Positions 1 to 7,917 of a stretch of DNA of 17,704 nucleotides are shown here, one piece after another. The notes below the pieces were generated by a model. The model was not told where the DNA came from and made no database searches. It was given only the letters and a program-made list of their open reading frames with translations. The DNA is from JAGTVB01 sp964624765 (GTDB lineage Bacteria > Pseudomonadota > Gammaproteobacteria > HK1): NCBI GenBank assembly GCA_964624765.1, contig CAZUZO010000070.1:1-17704 (forward strand), given 5' to 3'. How positions within the stretch are numbered: the first letter of the stretch is position 1; each line of letters starts with the position of its first letter. The translations under genes and the position numbers were made by a program.

Positions 1-151
1 ACTCCCTTGTACACTGCGGTTGTTACTCGCCCCATCCTTGGGGCCCGCCCCTTCGGGGCCAGCTTCCAGCTATTCAAAATCGTTCCCAACGATTTTGTCG
101 CCGCCGTGCGCTTTGCGACTCCGGCGCTCGCGACATTTTTATAACAGCTTC
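1..151. mobile_element. MITE-like element, copy 1 (partial, cut by window start)
   Basis: Non-coding repeat downstream of fusA. Its 154 bases including the flank align without gaps to 14540-14693; I count 14 mismatches, about 91% identity. The right end is the inverted-repeat sequence TTTTTATAACAGCTTC (136-151), followed by TTA (152-154), the expected target duplication; the left end lies outside the window. The interior holds small hairpins: GCCCC/GGGGC at 29-44, GCCCC/GGGGC with a TTC loop at 47-59, and a 9-bp stem AAAATCGTT/AACGATTTT at 76-96. No transposase is encoded. It starts 42 bp after the fusA stop codon, and only unremarkable sequence lies between. Confidence 0.8.
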
Positions 152-193
152 TTACTCCGCGCCCGCTGCACTCTGTTTGCAACGAGAGAATGC

Positions 194-2299
194 TCATTGC
201 TGCTTTTTGATGACGGACTCTGCGATGCTCACGGGGGCTTCAGCATACTTCACAAATTCCATAGTATAGGTCGCGCGCCCTTGGGTCATCGACCGCAGAT
301 GGGTGGCATACCCAAACATCTCGCCGAGCGGCACTTCTGCTCGAACGGCCTTGCCGGCAGGCGTATCCTCCATCCCTTGCACGGTCCCACGGCGTCGATT
401 CAGATCCCCCATCACGTCCCCCATATATTCGTCGGGGGTCACCGCTTCGACTTTCATGATCGGTTCCAGCAGAGCGGCCTTGGCGCGCCGCGCTCCCTCC
501 CGAAACGCCATCGATCCGGCGACTTTAAACGCCAGCTCGCTGGAGTCCACATCGTGATAAGAGCCATCGAAAAGGGTAACTCGTACATCGACCACGGGGT
601 AACCCGCCAGCACGCCGTTTTCCATCTGCTCGCGCACCCCTTTACCCACCGCCGGGATGTATTCCCGAGGAATATGCCCGCCGACGATAGCATCCACAAA
701 CTCGTACCCGCTACCGGCCTCGAGAGGCTCTAGACGCAGCCAGACGTGACCATATTGACCGCGACCCCCGCTTTGTCGGACGAATTTACCTTCTTGCTCC
801 ACCGATACGCGAATCGTTTCCCGGTAGGCCACTTGCGGCCGACCCACGTTCGCCTCCACCTTGAATTCGCGGCGTAGCCGATCGACGATGATCTCCAGGT
901 GCAGCTCCCCCATTCCAGAGATAATGGTCTGGCCCGACTCCTGGTCAGTGAGCACGCGGAAGGAAGGATCCTCGTGGGCAAGCTTACTGAGAGCCAACCC
1001 CATCTTTTCCTGATCCGCTTTCGTTTTCGGTTCTACGGCAACGGAAATCACCGGCTCTGGGAACTCGATGCGTTCCAGGGTGATCACGTCTCGCAGGTCA
1101 CTCAAAGTATCGCCCGTGGTCACATCCTTGAGCCCGACCCCCGCGGCAATGTCGCCGGCGCGCACCTCCTTTAACTCTTCTCGGCTATTGGCATGCATCT
1201 GCAGGATGCGACCGATGCGCTCTTTTTTCTGTTTAAGGGGGTTGTAGACGGTGTCCCCCGCAGCCAGCGTGCCCGAATAGACGCGAAAAAATGTCAGTGA
1301 TCCGACAAAGGGATCCGTTGCAATCTTGAAGGCGAGGGCTGCAAACGGCGCATCGTCGGACGGTGGACGTTCATCCACTTCGCCATCACCCTGACCTTTG
1401 TCGCCTACGCCCTGGATCGGCGGCACATCCACGGGGGACGGCAAATAATCGATGACCGCATCGAGCAGCGCTTGCACCCCTTTGTTCTTGAATGCCGAAC
1501 CGCACAAAATGGGCACCACCTCATTGTGCAAAGTACGCTGCCGTAGCCCGCGCTTGATATCCTCGATCCCCAATGCCCCGTCGTTCAGGTAGCGTTCCAT
1601 CAGCTCTTCGTTGGCCTCGGCAGCCGCCTCGACGAGACGTTCCCGCCACTGTTCACAAACATCGCGCATCGCTGCGGGGATTTCACGTTCTTCGTAGCGC
1701 ATGCCCGAAGTCGCCTCATCCCAGTAAATGGCACGCCTCCCGACCAGATCCACTACCCCCTCGAAGGTCTCCTCGGCGCCTATGGGTAGTTGCACCGGCA
1801 CGGGGTTGGCCTTAAGTCGGCTGCGAATCTGATCGACCACCCGGGCGAAGTTTGCCCCTGGGCGATCCATCTTGTTGACGAACCCAAGCCGCGGCACAAC
1901 GTATCGGTTCGCCTGACGCCAGACGGTCTCCGATTGGGGTTCTACACCGCCCACGGCGCAAAATAACGCACACGCACCGTCCAGCACCCGCAACGCACGC
2001 TCCACCTCGATGGTGAAATCGACGTGGCCAGGTGTGTCGATAATATTGACACGATACTCGGGGTGCTGACCATCCATGCCCCGCCAGAAGCAGGTCGTAG
2101 CAGCCGATGTGATCGTGATGCCGCGTTCCTGTTCCTGAACCATCCAGTCCATCACCGCCGCGCCATCATGCACCTCCCCAAGCTTATGGGAGATTCCCGT
2201 GTAATAGAGGATCCGCTCGGTCGTGGTGGTTTTTCCCGCATCAATATGGGCCATAATACCGATGTTTCGGTAACGTTCGATGGGGGTGTTACGTGGCAC
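194..2299 (-). CDS. fusA: Elongation factor G (EF-G), translational GTPase
   Basis: Full-length 701-aa EF-G, which catalyses tRNA-mRNA translocation and, with ribosome recycling factor, ribosome splitting in the cytoplasm. GTPase motifs are intact: P-loop AHIDAGKT (17-24), switch I RGITI (59-63), DTPGH (88-92) and NKMD (142-145), with SAFKNKG further on. Domains II-V follow in the usual order, with the conserved segments SGMGELHLEI in domain III and RRG-TVQGM in domain V. The start is GTG at 2297-2299, with GAGGA 9 nt upstream; no better start is seen, and homology begins immediately (NTPIERYRNIGI). It lies 54 bp after rpsG as the last str gene in the window; in related genomes tuf often follows, but here a repeat element comes next. 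It is a canonical EF-G of the E. coli FusA type. Confidence 0.98.
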   Translation of the reverse strand: MPRNTPIERYRNIGIMAHIDAGKTTTTERILYYTGISHKLGEVHDGAAVMDWMVQEQERGITITSAATTCFWRGMDGQHPEYRVNIIDTPGHVDFTIEVERALRVLDGACALFCAVGGVEPQSETVWRQANRYVVPRLGFVNKMDRPGANFARVVDQIRSRLKANPVPVQLPIGAEETFEGVVDLVGRRAIYWDEATSGMRYEEREIPAAMRDVCEQWRERLVEAAAEANEELMERYLNDGALGIEDIKRGLRQRTLHNEVVPILCGSAFKNKGVQALLDAVIDYLPSPVDVPPIQGVGDKGQGDGEVDERPPSDDAPFAALAFKIATDPFVGSLTFFRVYSGTLAAGDTVYNPLKQKKERIGRILQMHANSREELKEVRAGDIAAGVGLKDVTTGDTLSDLRDVITLERIEFPEPVISVAVEPKTKADQEKMGLALSKLAHEDPSFRVLTDQESGQTIISGMGELHLEIIVDRLRREFKVEANVGRPQVAYRETIRVSVEQEGKFVRQSGGRGQYGHVWLRLEPLEAGSGYEFVDAIVGGHIPREYIPAVGKGVREQMENGVLAGYPVVDVRVTLFDGSYHDVDSSELAFKVAGSMAFREGARRAKAALLEPIMKVEAVTPDEYMGDVMGDLNRRRGTVQGMEDTPAGKAVRAEVPLGEMFGYATHLRSMTQGRATYTMEFVKYAEAPVSIAESVIKKQQ

Positions 2300-2353
2300 T
2301 GTTCGGGTTCCTCTAACAGGCGATAACCATCACTTACGATATCGTCCCTGTTA

Positions 2354-2824
2354 TCACCACCGGTAATGGGAGAAGGCCTTGTTCGCTTCGGCCATACGGT
2401 GCGTGTCTTCGCGCTTTTTCACCGCATTACCACGGTTCTCAGAGGCATCCATCAGTTCGTTGGCCAAGCGCAGCCCCATCGATTTTTCCCCTCGCTTGCG
2501 AGCCGCATCGACGAGCCAGCGCATACCGAGTGCTGTACGTCTCAACGGCCTCACCTCCACGGGAACCTGATAGGTGGCCCCACCGACGCGCCGTGACTTG
2601 ACCTCGACCACCGGACGCACGTTGTCCAGCGCCTTCGTGAATACCTCCAGAGGATCACCTTTGCCTTTATTAAGAACATGATCCAAGGCACCGTACACGA
2701 TCCGTTCGGCGACCGACTTCTTGCCATTCAACATCAGCACATTCATGAACTTCGCCAGGGCCTGGCTGCCGTATTTGGGATCCGGAACAATGATCCGCTT
2801 CGCGCTGACTCGCCTTCTCGACAT
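2354..2824 (-). CDS. rpsG: 30S ribosomal protein S7
   Basis: 156-aa S7, the primary assembly protein of the 30S head, which binds the 3' domain of 16S rRNA near the mRNA exit channel. It begins MSRRRVSAKRIIVPDPKYGS and has the conserved central RPVVEVKSRRVGGATYQVPVEV segment and the C-terminal KKREDTHRMAEANKAFSHYRW. The ATG start is preceded by a strong AGAGGTGA ribosome binding site. The gene ends in a tandem stop (TGA then TAA, 2351-2356). Only 20 bp separate it from rpsL, so it is surely co-transcribed and probably translationally coupled. The long rpsL-rpsG intercistronic stretch in which E. coli S7 represses its own synthesis is missing here. Confidence 0.98.
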   Translation of the reverse strand: MSRRRVSAKRIIVPDPKYGSQALAKFMNVLMLNGKKSVAERIVYGALDHVLNKGKGDPLEVFTKALDNVRPVVEVKSRRVGGATYQVPVEVRPLRRTALGMRWLVDAARKRGEKSMGLRLANELMDASENRGNAVKKREDTHRMAEANKAFSHYRW

Positions 2825-2844
2825 AGTTCACCTCTGCGAGCACG

Positions 2845-3219
2845 TCATCCCTTGGGACGCTTGGCACCATACTTGGACCGACCCTGACGCCGAGCGGTCA
2901 CCCCACCGGTATCCAAACTGCCCCTGACCGTATGGTACCGTACACCCGGGAGGTCTTTGACCCGCCCGCCCCGAATCAAGACCACCGAGTGTTCCTGGAG
3001 ATTGTGCCCCTCACCGCCAATATACGTGGTGACCTCCATACCGTTCGTCAGCCGCACTCGAGCGACTTTTCGCAGTGCTGAGTTGGGCTTTTTGGGGGTT
3101 GTGGTATAGACACGCGTACAGACCCCGCGGCGCTGGGGGCAACCCTGCAACGCCGGCACGGTACTCTTCTTCTGCTGGCGCTTACGCGGCTTACGCACCA
3201 GCTGATTGATCGTGGCCAT
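2845..3219 (-). CDS. rpsL: 30S ribosomal protein S12
   Basis: 124-aa S12, a decoding-centre protein that monitors codon-anticodon pairing and is the classic streptomycin-resistance target. Conserved blocks TTTPKKPNSALRKVARVRL (39-57) and VKDLPGVRYH (87-96) are intact. Lys43 and Lys88 (Met counted as 1) and Pro91 have the usual streptomycin-sensitive identities, and Asp89 is the residue that RimO methylthiolates in E. coli. The start is ATG with GGAG and AGG upstream. It is the first gene of the str cluster, 405 bp after the rpoC stop, and is preceded by its own near-consensus promoter (3374-3402) and a leader hairpin (3337-3359). That makes a separately controlled rpsL-rpsG-fusA transcript likely. 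Confidence 0.98.
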   Translation of the reverse strand: MATINQLVRKPRKRQQKKSTVPALQGCPQRRGVCTRVYTTTPKKPNSALRKVARVRLTNGMEVTTYIGGEGHNLQEHSVVLIRGGRVKDLPGVRYHTVRGSLDTGGVTARRQGRSKYGAKRPKG

Positions 3220-3336
3220 GACCTGACTCCAGTCAAAAAAGGCTCATCCCCGGTCGCCCATGGCGGACTGCTTTGCCCGCTCGGCGCTGCCCAGGGAATT
3301 CGGCACGCGATAAAGGGGATAGACAGCGAAAAGAAG

Positions 3337-3359
3337 CAGGCAGGGTCTCACCCTGCCTG
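3337..3359 (-). terminator. Hairpin with T-rich tail in the rpsL leader (terminator or attenuator)
   Basis: On the coding strand the sequence is CAGGCAGGG, loop TGAGA, CCCTGCCTG: a perfect 9-bp GC-rich stem. It is followed directly by CTTCTTTTC (3328-3336). This has the form of a Rho-independent terminator for minus-strand transcription. It lies downstream of the promoter at 3374-3402, so it would act on transcripts starting there as well as on read-through from rpoC. Because the tail is interrupted by C residues, partial termination or a 5'-end stabilising stem are equally possible. The plus strand has no T tract after the stem. Confidence 0.7.
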
Positions 3360-3373
3360 TCTAAAGCGTTAGA

Positions 3374-3402
3374 ATTTTAGGCACTTAGTGCTAGCGTGTC
3401 AA
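3374..3402 (-). promoter_or_regulatory. Sigma70-type promoter for rpsL-rpsG-fusA
   Basis: On the minus strand, -35 TTGACA (3397-3402) matches consensus exactly. The spacer is 17 bp (3380-3396), and -10 TAAAAT (3374-3379) matches 5 of 6 positions. The predicted start is near 3367, giving a 5' leader of roughly 148 nt before the rpsL ATG. The spacer contains an 11-bp inverted repeat, GCACT-A-AGTGC (3381-3391), which could be a regulator site or chance. The placement before the first str gene supports function; the start site itself is inferred. Confidence 0.8.
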
Positions 3403-3487
3403 CAGCTGGGTGGGTTTCTCGGAGCCTCGACCGGCTGTCTCCTCGGAGGTTGTGGAGACCAACCCACTTCTCCCTGCCAGTGACTCA

Positions 3488-3624
3488 GAGCTTGTGAAAA
3501 AACCTGCTGCGCTACCCGATAGCCGCGTTGCGCGGTGCACAAGCTCCTCGCCTATCTTATGTCTCTCGGCTTGGCGCCCTGCGCCTTGCGACTCCAGCGC
3601 TCGCGACATTTTTAAAACAGCTTC
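3488..3624. mobile_element. MITE-like element, copy 2, abutting the rpoC stop codon
   Basis: 137-bp non-coding element. The left end is GAGCTTGTGAAAAAACC (3488-3504) and the right end TTTTTAAAACAGCTTC (3609-3624). It is flanked by TCA at 3485-3487 and 3625-3627, a 3-bp TNA target duplication; the right copy is the TGA stop codon of rpoC. The two ends belong to different subtypes: the left resembles copies 4 and 5, the right copies 1 and 3. The interior shares the block TGCTGCGCT..CC.ATAGC.GCGTTGCGCGG with copy 3 and GCGCTCGCGACAT with copies 1 and 3. On the coding strand it also has a CGCTA/TAGCG stem just before the T6 run of the left end. No transposase is encoded. Confidence 0.87.
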
Positions 3625-6600
3625 TCACGAGTTGGAGTCACCCTCGAACTGGGTGCTCATCTCTTCAGAGACCATGTTCGTCAAGGATCGCATCGCCTCC
3701 TGCTCCGTCACCTCAGCCTCAGGGACACCTCGCTTGCGGCGCCGCTCCTCGTGATAAGCGAACCCACTGCCCGCGGGAATAAGCCGTCCGACAATGACAT
3801 TCTCCTTCAACCCCCGTAACTCATCGGCTCGACCGTTAACTGAAGCTTCCGTCAATACCCGAGTCGTCTCTTGGAACGATGCCGCTGAAATGAAGGATTC
3901 AGTAGACAGCGAAGCCTTCGTTATGCCGAGCAGTAAGGGCTTCCAGCCGGCCGGTTGCTGCCCTTCGGCACTGACTCGCTCGTTCTCATCCAACACGCGG
4001 CTGCGCTCGACCTGTTCGCCCTGTACAAAGCGCGTGTCCCCGGACTCGTCGATCTCCACTTTGCGCAGCATTTGACGCACGATGACCTCGATGTGCTTGT
4101 CGTTGATCTTCACCCCCTGCAGACGATAGACCTCCTGTACCTCGTTGACGATATACGTCAGCAAAGCACTGGTGCCCAACAAGCGTAGGATATCATGGGG
4201 ACTCGCCGGCCCATCCACCAGAACTTCCCCTCGCTCCACCTGCTCTCCTTCAAACACCAATACATGTCGCCATTTAGGGACCAGGATCTCGCTCTTCTCT
4301 CCGTCCTCTGCGGTGATCACGAGGCGCTGCTTACCCTTGGTGTCCTTACCGAAACTCACCACACCGTTGCTCTCTGCCAAGATCGCAGCATCCTTTGGTT
4401 TGCGGGCCTCGAAAAGATCCGCTACCCGAGGTAAGCCGCCGGTGATGTCACGGGTCTTGGTGGATTCCTGGGGTAACCGGGCCAACACATCCCCGACACT
4501 GACCTCTTGACCCTCTTCGACAGCCAGGATCGCATCTGGGGATAGTGCGTAGTGCGCCGGCATATTGGTCCCCGGCAGAAACAGCTCTTCGTCCTCTTCT
4601 CCCACCAGCCGAATGACAGGGCGCAGGTCCTTCGCCGCCGCGCTACGCTGCTTCGGACCCATGACGACAATGCTGGTCAGACCTGTGAACTCATCGGCCT
4701 GGCGCTGCACCGTAACGCCCTCGACGATATCGGCGAAACGCACCCGGCCACTGACTTCGGTAATGACGGGGTGCGTATGCGGGTCCCAATTGGCCACCGT
4801 CTGGCCTGCTGACACCGGGTCACCATCCGCAACCGAGAGAGTGGCCCCGTAGGGCACTTTGTAACGCTCACGCTCTCGACGCGACTCGTCCAGGATAGCA
4901 AGCTCGCCGGACCTGGAAACCGCGACATAACTGCCGCTGGCATGCTGCACCAGCTTGATGTTCTCAAGCCGCGCGATGCCGTTTACTTTCACCTCGATAT
5001 TGTCCACCGCCGCCGCTCTGGAGGCGGCTCCACCGATATGGAAAGTGCGCATGGTGAGCTGGGTGCCTGGCTCCCCGATCGACTGTGCGGCCACCACCCC
5101 CACCGCCTCGCCGATGTTGACGATCTCCCCGCGCGCCAAGTCGCGGCCATAGCATTTCGCGCAAATGCCGTAGCGAGTGCGGCAAGTGATAGCGGAACGC
5201 ACCTTGACCCGGTCAACGCCATAGGTTTCCAGTCGGTCCACCCAGCTTTCATCCAGGAGCGTTCCTGCCGGCACCACCACATCGTCGGTGGTCGGATGCA
5301 AGATGTCGACGGCCGTCACGCGACCGAGAACACGTTCGCGCAAGGGTTCCACGACATCCCCGCCCTCCAGTAACGGGGTAATGGTCGGCCCTTCGCTGGT
5401 ACCACAATCCAGCTCGGTGACGACCAGATCCTGGGCCACATCCACCAGCCGCCGGGTCAAATAACCCGAGTTCGCCGTCTTTAGCGCCGTATCGGCCAAA
5501 CCCTTGCGAGCGCCGTGGGTCGAGATAAAGTACTGTAAGACGTCCAGTCCCTCGCGGAAATTAGCGGTAATGGGAGTTTCGATGATCGAGCCATCGGGCT
5601 TTGCCATGAGACCTCTCATGCCGGCCAATTGGCGTATCTGCGCCGCCGAGCCACGCGCCCCCGAATCCGCCATCATATAGATCGAATTAAGCGATTGTTG
5701 TGCCACCACTCTGCCATCCGCCGCCACCACCTCGTCGGTCCCGAGCTTATCCATCATCGCCTTGGCAACCTGCTCGTTGGTGTAAGACCAGATGTCCACA
5801 ACCTTGTTGTAACGCTCTCCAAACGTCACGAGGCCCGATGCGTACTGACCTTCGATCTCTTTGACGGCCGTCTCGGCTCTCGCCAGAATCGCCTTTTTCT
5901 CCTCCGGTACCACCATGTCCTCCACTCCGATGGAGATGCCAGCGCGGGTAGCGTAACTGAATCCGGTGTACATGAGCTTGTCGGCAAAAACCACCGTGTT
6001 TTTCACACCGACCCTGCGATAAGCAGCATTGATGAGGCTCGAGATCGCCTTTTTATTGAGGGATCGATTCACTAAATCGAATGGCAAGCCCTCGGGGACC
6101 AGCTCGAAGAGCAGAGCCCGGCCTACCGTGGTTTCAACCAGCCGCCGACGAACAGAGTTAGCGCCTGCCTGCGATTCCATCGCTGCCTCGTCAATCCGTA
6201 CCTTGATGCGGGCGTGCAGCTCCACCTCCTGATTTTCAAACGCACGATGCACCTCCGCCACATCACTGAAGACCATGCCAGTGCCCTTGGCATCGACCCG
6301 CTCACGGGTCATGTAATAGAGACCCAACACCACGTCCTGGGTGGGCACAATGATCGGTTCGCCATGGGCCGGCGAGAGAATGTTATTGGTCGACATCATC
6401 AACGTGCGCGCCTCCAGCTGGGCTTCCAGGGACAGCGGCACGTGTACCGCCATCTGATCCCCATCGAAGTCTGCGTTAAAGGCGGTGCAGACCAACGGAT
6501 GCAGCTGGATCGCCTTGCCCTCGATCAACACCGGCTCAAAGGCCTGGATGCCCAAGCGATGCAAGGTCGGGGCGCGATTCAGCAGCACCGGATGTTCACG

Positions 6601-7848
6601 AATGACCTGTTCCAAAATATCCCAAACTTCCGGACCTTCACGCTCAACCATTTTCTTGGCGGCTTTGATGGTCGTCGCCAACCCTTTGAGCTCGAGCTTG
6701 CCAAACACGAAGGGCTTGAACAACTCAAGCGCCATCTTTTTCGGCAACCCACACTGATGCAGCTTGAGTGTCGGACCCACCACGATCACCGACCGTCCGG
6801 AGTAGTCCACACGCTTACCGAGCAAATTCTGTCGAAAACGGCCTTGCTTGCCCTTGATCATGTCCGCCAGCGACTTCAGGGGACGTTTATTGGTGCCGGT
6901 GATGGCTCGTCCGCGCCGACCGTTATCCAGCAACGCATCCACCGCTTCCTGCAACATGCGCTTCTCATTACGAACGATAATGTCCGGTGCGTTCAGATCC
7001 AGCAGCCGTTTCAGGCGGTTGTTGCGATTAATGACGCGGCGATAGAGGTCGTTGAGATCGGAGGTGGCGAAACGCCCGCCATCCAGGGGCACGAGAGGCC
7101 GTAACTCCGGTGGTAACACGGGCAACACCTTGAGTACCATCCATTCCGGGCGATTGCCGGACTCGAGAAAGGCCTCGATGAGCTTCAGCCGTTTCGCGGC
7201 CTTCTTTAGGCGCGACTCGGATCCCGTGCTCCGTAGCTCTTCCCTCAGCCTACTACTCTCTCCCTTGAGATCGATGGTTTTTAGCAACTCATAGATGGCC
7301 TCTGCCCCCATCTTGGCATCAAACTCGTCCCCATACTGCTCGATGGCTTCGAGATACGTTTCATCCGATAGCAGCTGGCCACGCTCGAGCTGGGTCAATC
7401 CCGGATCGATGACCACGAAGGCTTCGAAATAGAGGATGCGCTCGATATCCCGCAGCGTCATGTCAAGCAAAAGCCCCATGCGCGAAGGCAAGGATTTCAA
7501 GAACCAGATGTGTGCCACCGGGCTGGCGAGCTCAATGTGCCCCATCCGCTCACGTCTAACTTTGGCCAGCGTCACCTCGACGCCACATTTCTCGCAGATC
7601 ACACCGCGGTGCTTGAGGCGTTTGTATTTGCCGCACAAACACTCATAGTCCTTGATAGGGCCAAAAATCTTGGCGCAAAACAAACCATCACGCTCCGGCT
7701 TGAAGGTGCGATAGTTGATGGTCTCCGGCTTCTTCACTTCTCCGTAAGACCAAGAGCGGATCTTTTCCGGTGACGCCAGACCAATGCGGATGGCATCAAA
7801 TCCTTCGGCCTGCGTCTGCTGTTTCAACAAGTTGAGCAAATCTTTCAA
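3625..7848 (-). CDS. rpoC: DNA-directed RNA polymerase subunit beta'
   Basis: 1407-aa beta' subunit, exactly the E. coli length and colinear with it for most of its length. It supplies the catalytic Mg-binding motif NADFDGD (458-464), with Asp 460, 462 and 464 in place. Zinc-binding cysteines at 70, 72, 85 and 88 (CLCG...CEKC) and the second zinc site (CGT..., CRTRYGICAKC) are intact, as are the bridge helix and trigger loop regions (GARGSAAQIRQLAGMRGLMAKPDG and GEPGTQLTMRTFHIGGAASR). The start is TTG at 7846-7848, with AGGAG 7 nt upstream; homology begins there (KDLLNLLKQQ), and E. coli uses GTG at the same place. It follows rpoB by 69 bp. Its TGA stop is also one copy of the target duplication of the adjoining element, yet the C-terminus (EGDSNS) is not visibly truncated. 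Confidence 0.98.
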   Translation of the reverse strand: MKDLLNLLKQQTQAEGFDAIRIGLASPEKIRSWSYGEVKKPETINYRTFKPERDGLFCAKIFGPIKDYECLCGKYKRLKHRGVICEKCGVEVTLAKVRRERMGHIELASPVAHIWFLKSLPSRMGLLLDMTLRDIERILYFEAFVVIDPGLTQLERGQLLSDETYLEAIEQYGDEFDAKMGAEAIYELLKTIDLKGESSRLREELRSTGSESRLKKAAKRLKLIEAFLESGNRPEWMVLKVLPVLPPELRPLVPLDGGRFATSDLNDLYRRVINRNNRLKRLLDLNAPDIIVRNEKRMLQEAVDALLDNGRRGRAITGTNKRPLKSLADMIKGKQGRFRQNLLGKRVDYSGRSVIVVGPTLKLHQCGLPKKMALELFKPFVFGKLELKGLATTIKAAKKMVEREGPEVWDILEQVIREHPVLLNRAPTLHRLGIQAFEPVLIEGKAIQLHPLVCTAFNADFDGDQMAVHVPLSLEAQLEARTLMMSTNNILSPAHGEPIIVPTQDVVLGLYYMTRERVDAKGTGMVFSDVAEVHRAFENQEVELHARIKVRIDEAAMESQAGANSVRRRLVETTVGRALLFELVPEGLPFDLVNRSLNKKAISSLINAAYRRVGVKNTVVFADKLMYTGFSYATRAGISIGVEDMVVPEEKKAILARAETAVKEIEGQYASGLVTFGERYNKVVDIWSYTNEQVAKAMMDKLGTDEVVAADGRVVAQQSLNSIYMMADSGARGSAAQIRQLAGMRGLMAKPDGSIIETPITANFREGLDVLQYFISTHGARKGLADTALKTANSGYLTRRLVDVAQDLVVTELDCGTSEGPTITPLLEGGDVVEPLRERVLGRVTAVDILHPTTDDVVVPAGTLLDESWVDRLETYGVDRVKVRSAITCRTRYGICAKCYGRDLARGEIVNIGEAVGVVAAQSIGEPGTQLTMRTFHIGGAASRAAAVDNIEVKVNGIARLENIKLVQHASGSYVAVSRSGELAILDESRRERERYKVPYGATLSVADGDPVSAGQTVANWDPHTHPVITEVSGRVRFADIVEGVTVQRQADEFTGLTSIVVMGPKQRSAAAKDLRPVIRLVGEEDEELFLPGTNMPAHYALSPDAILAVEEGQEVSVGDVLARLPQESTKTRDITGGLPRVADLFEARKPKDAAILAESNGVVSFGKDTKGKQRLVITAEDGEKSEILVPKWRHVLVFEGEQVERGEVLVDGPASPHDILRLLGTSALLTYIVNEVQEVYRLQGVKINDKHIEVIVRQMLRKVEIDESGDTRFVQGEQVERSRVLDENERVSAEGQQPAGWKPLLLGITKASLSTESFISAASFQETTRVLTEASVNGRADELRGLKENVIVGRLIPAGSGFAYHEERRRKRGVPEAEVTEQEAMRSLTNMVSEEMSTQFEGDSNS

Positions 7849-7917
7849 GGTCTTTCTCCTGCTCTCTCCCCAGGCTCTGCGGCGAAACTCGGCGGGTAGC
7901 GGGTCAGCGACGTGGCG

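Noticed and set aside
20..733. 237-codon plus-strand open frame at the window start
   Set aside because: It runs from the repeat element into the antisense of fusA; neither part supports a protein.
6214..7104. 296-codon plus-strand open frame opposite rpoC
   Set aside because: Antisense shadow of rpoC; the rpoC frame beneath it has intact catalytic motifs and the antisense product shows no family features.
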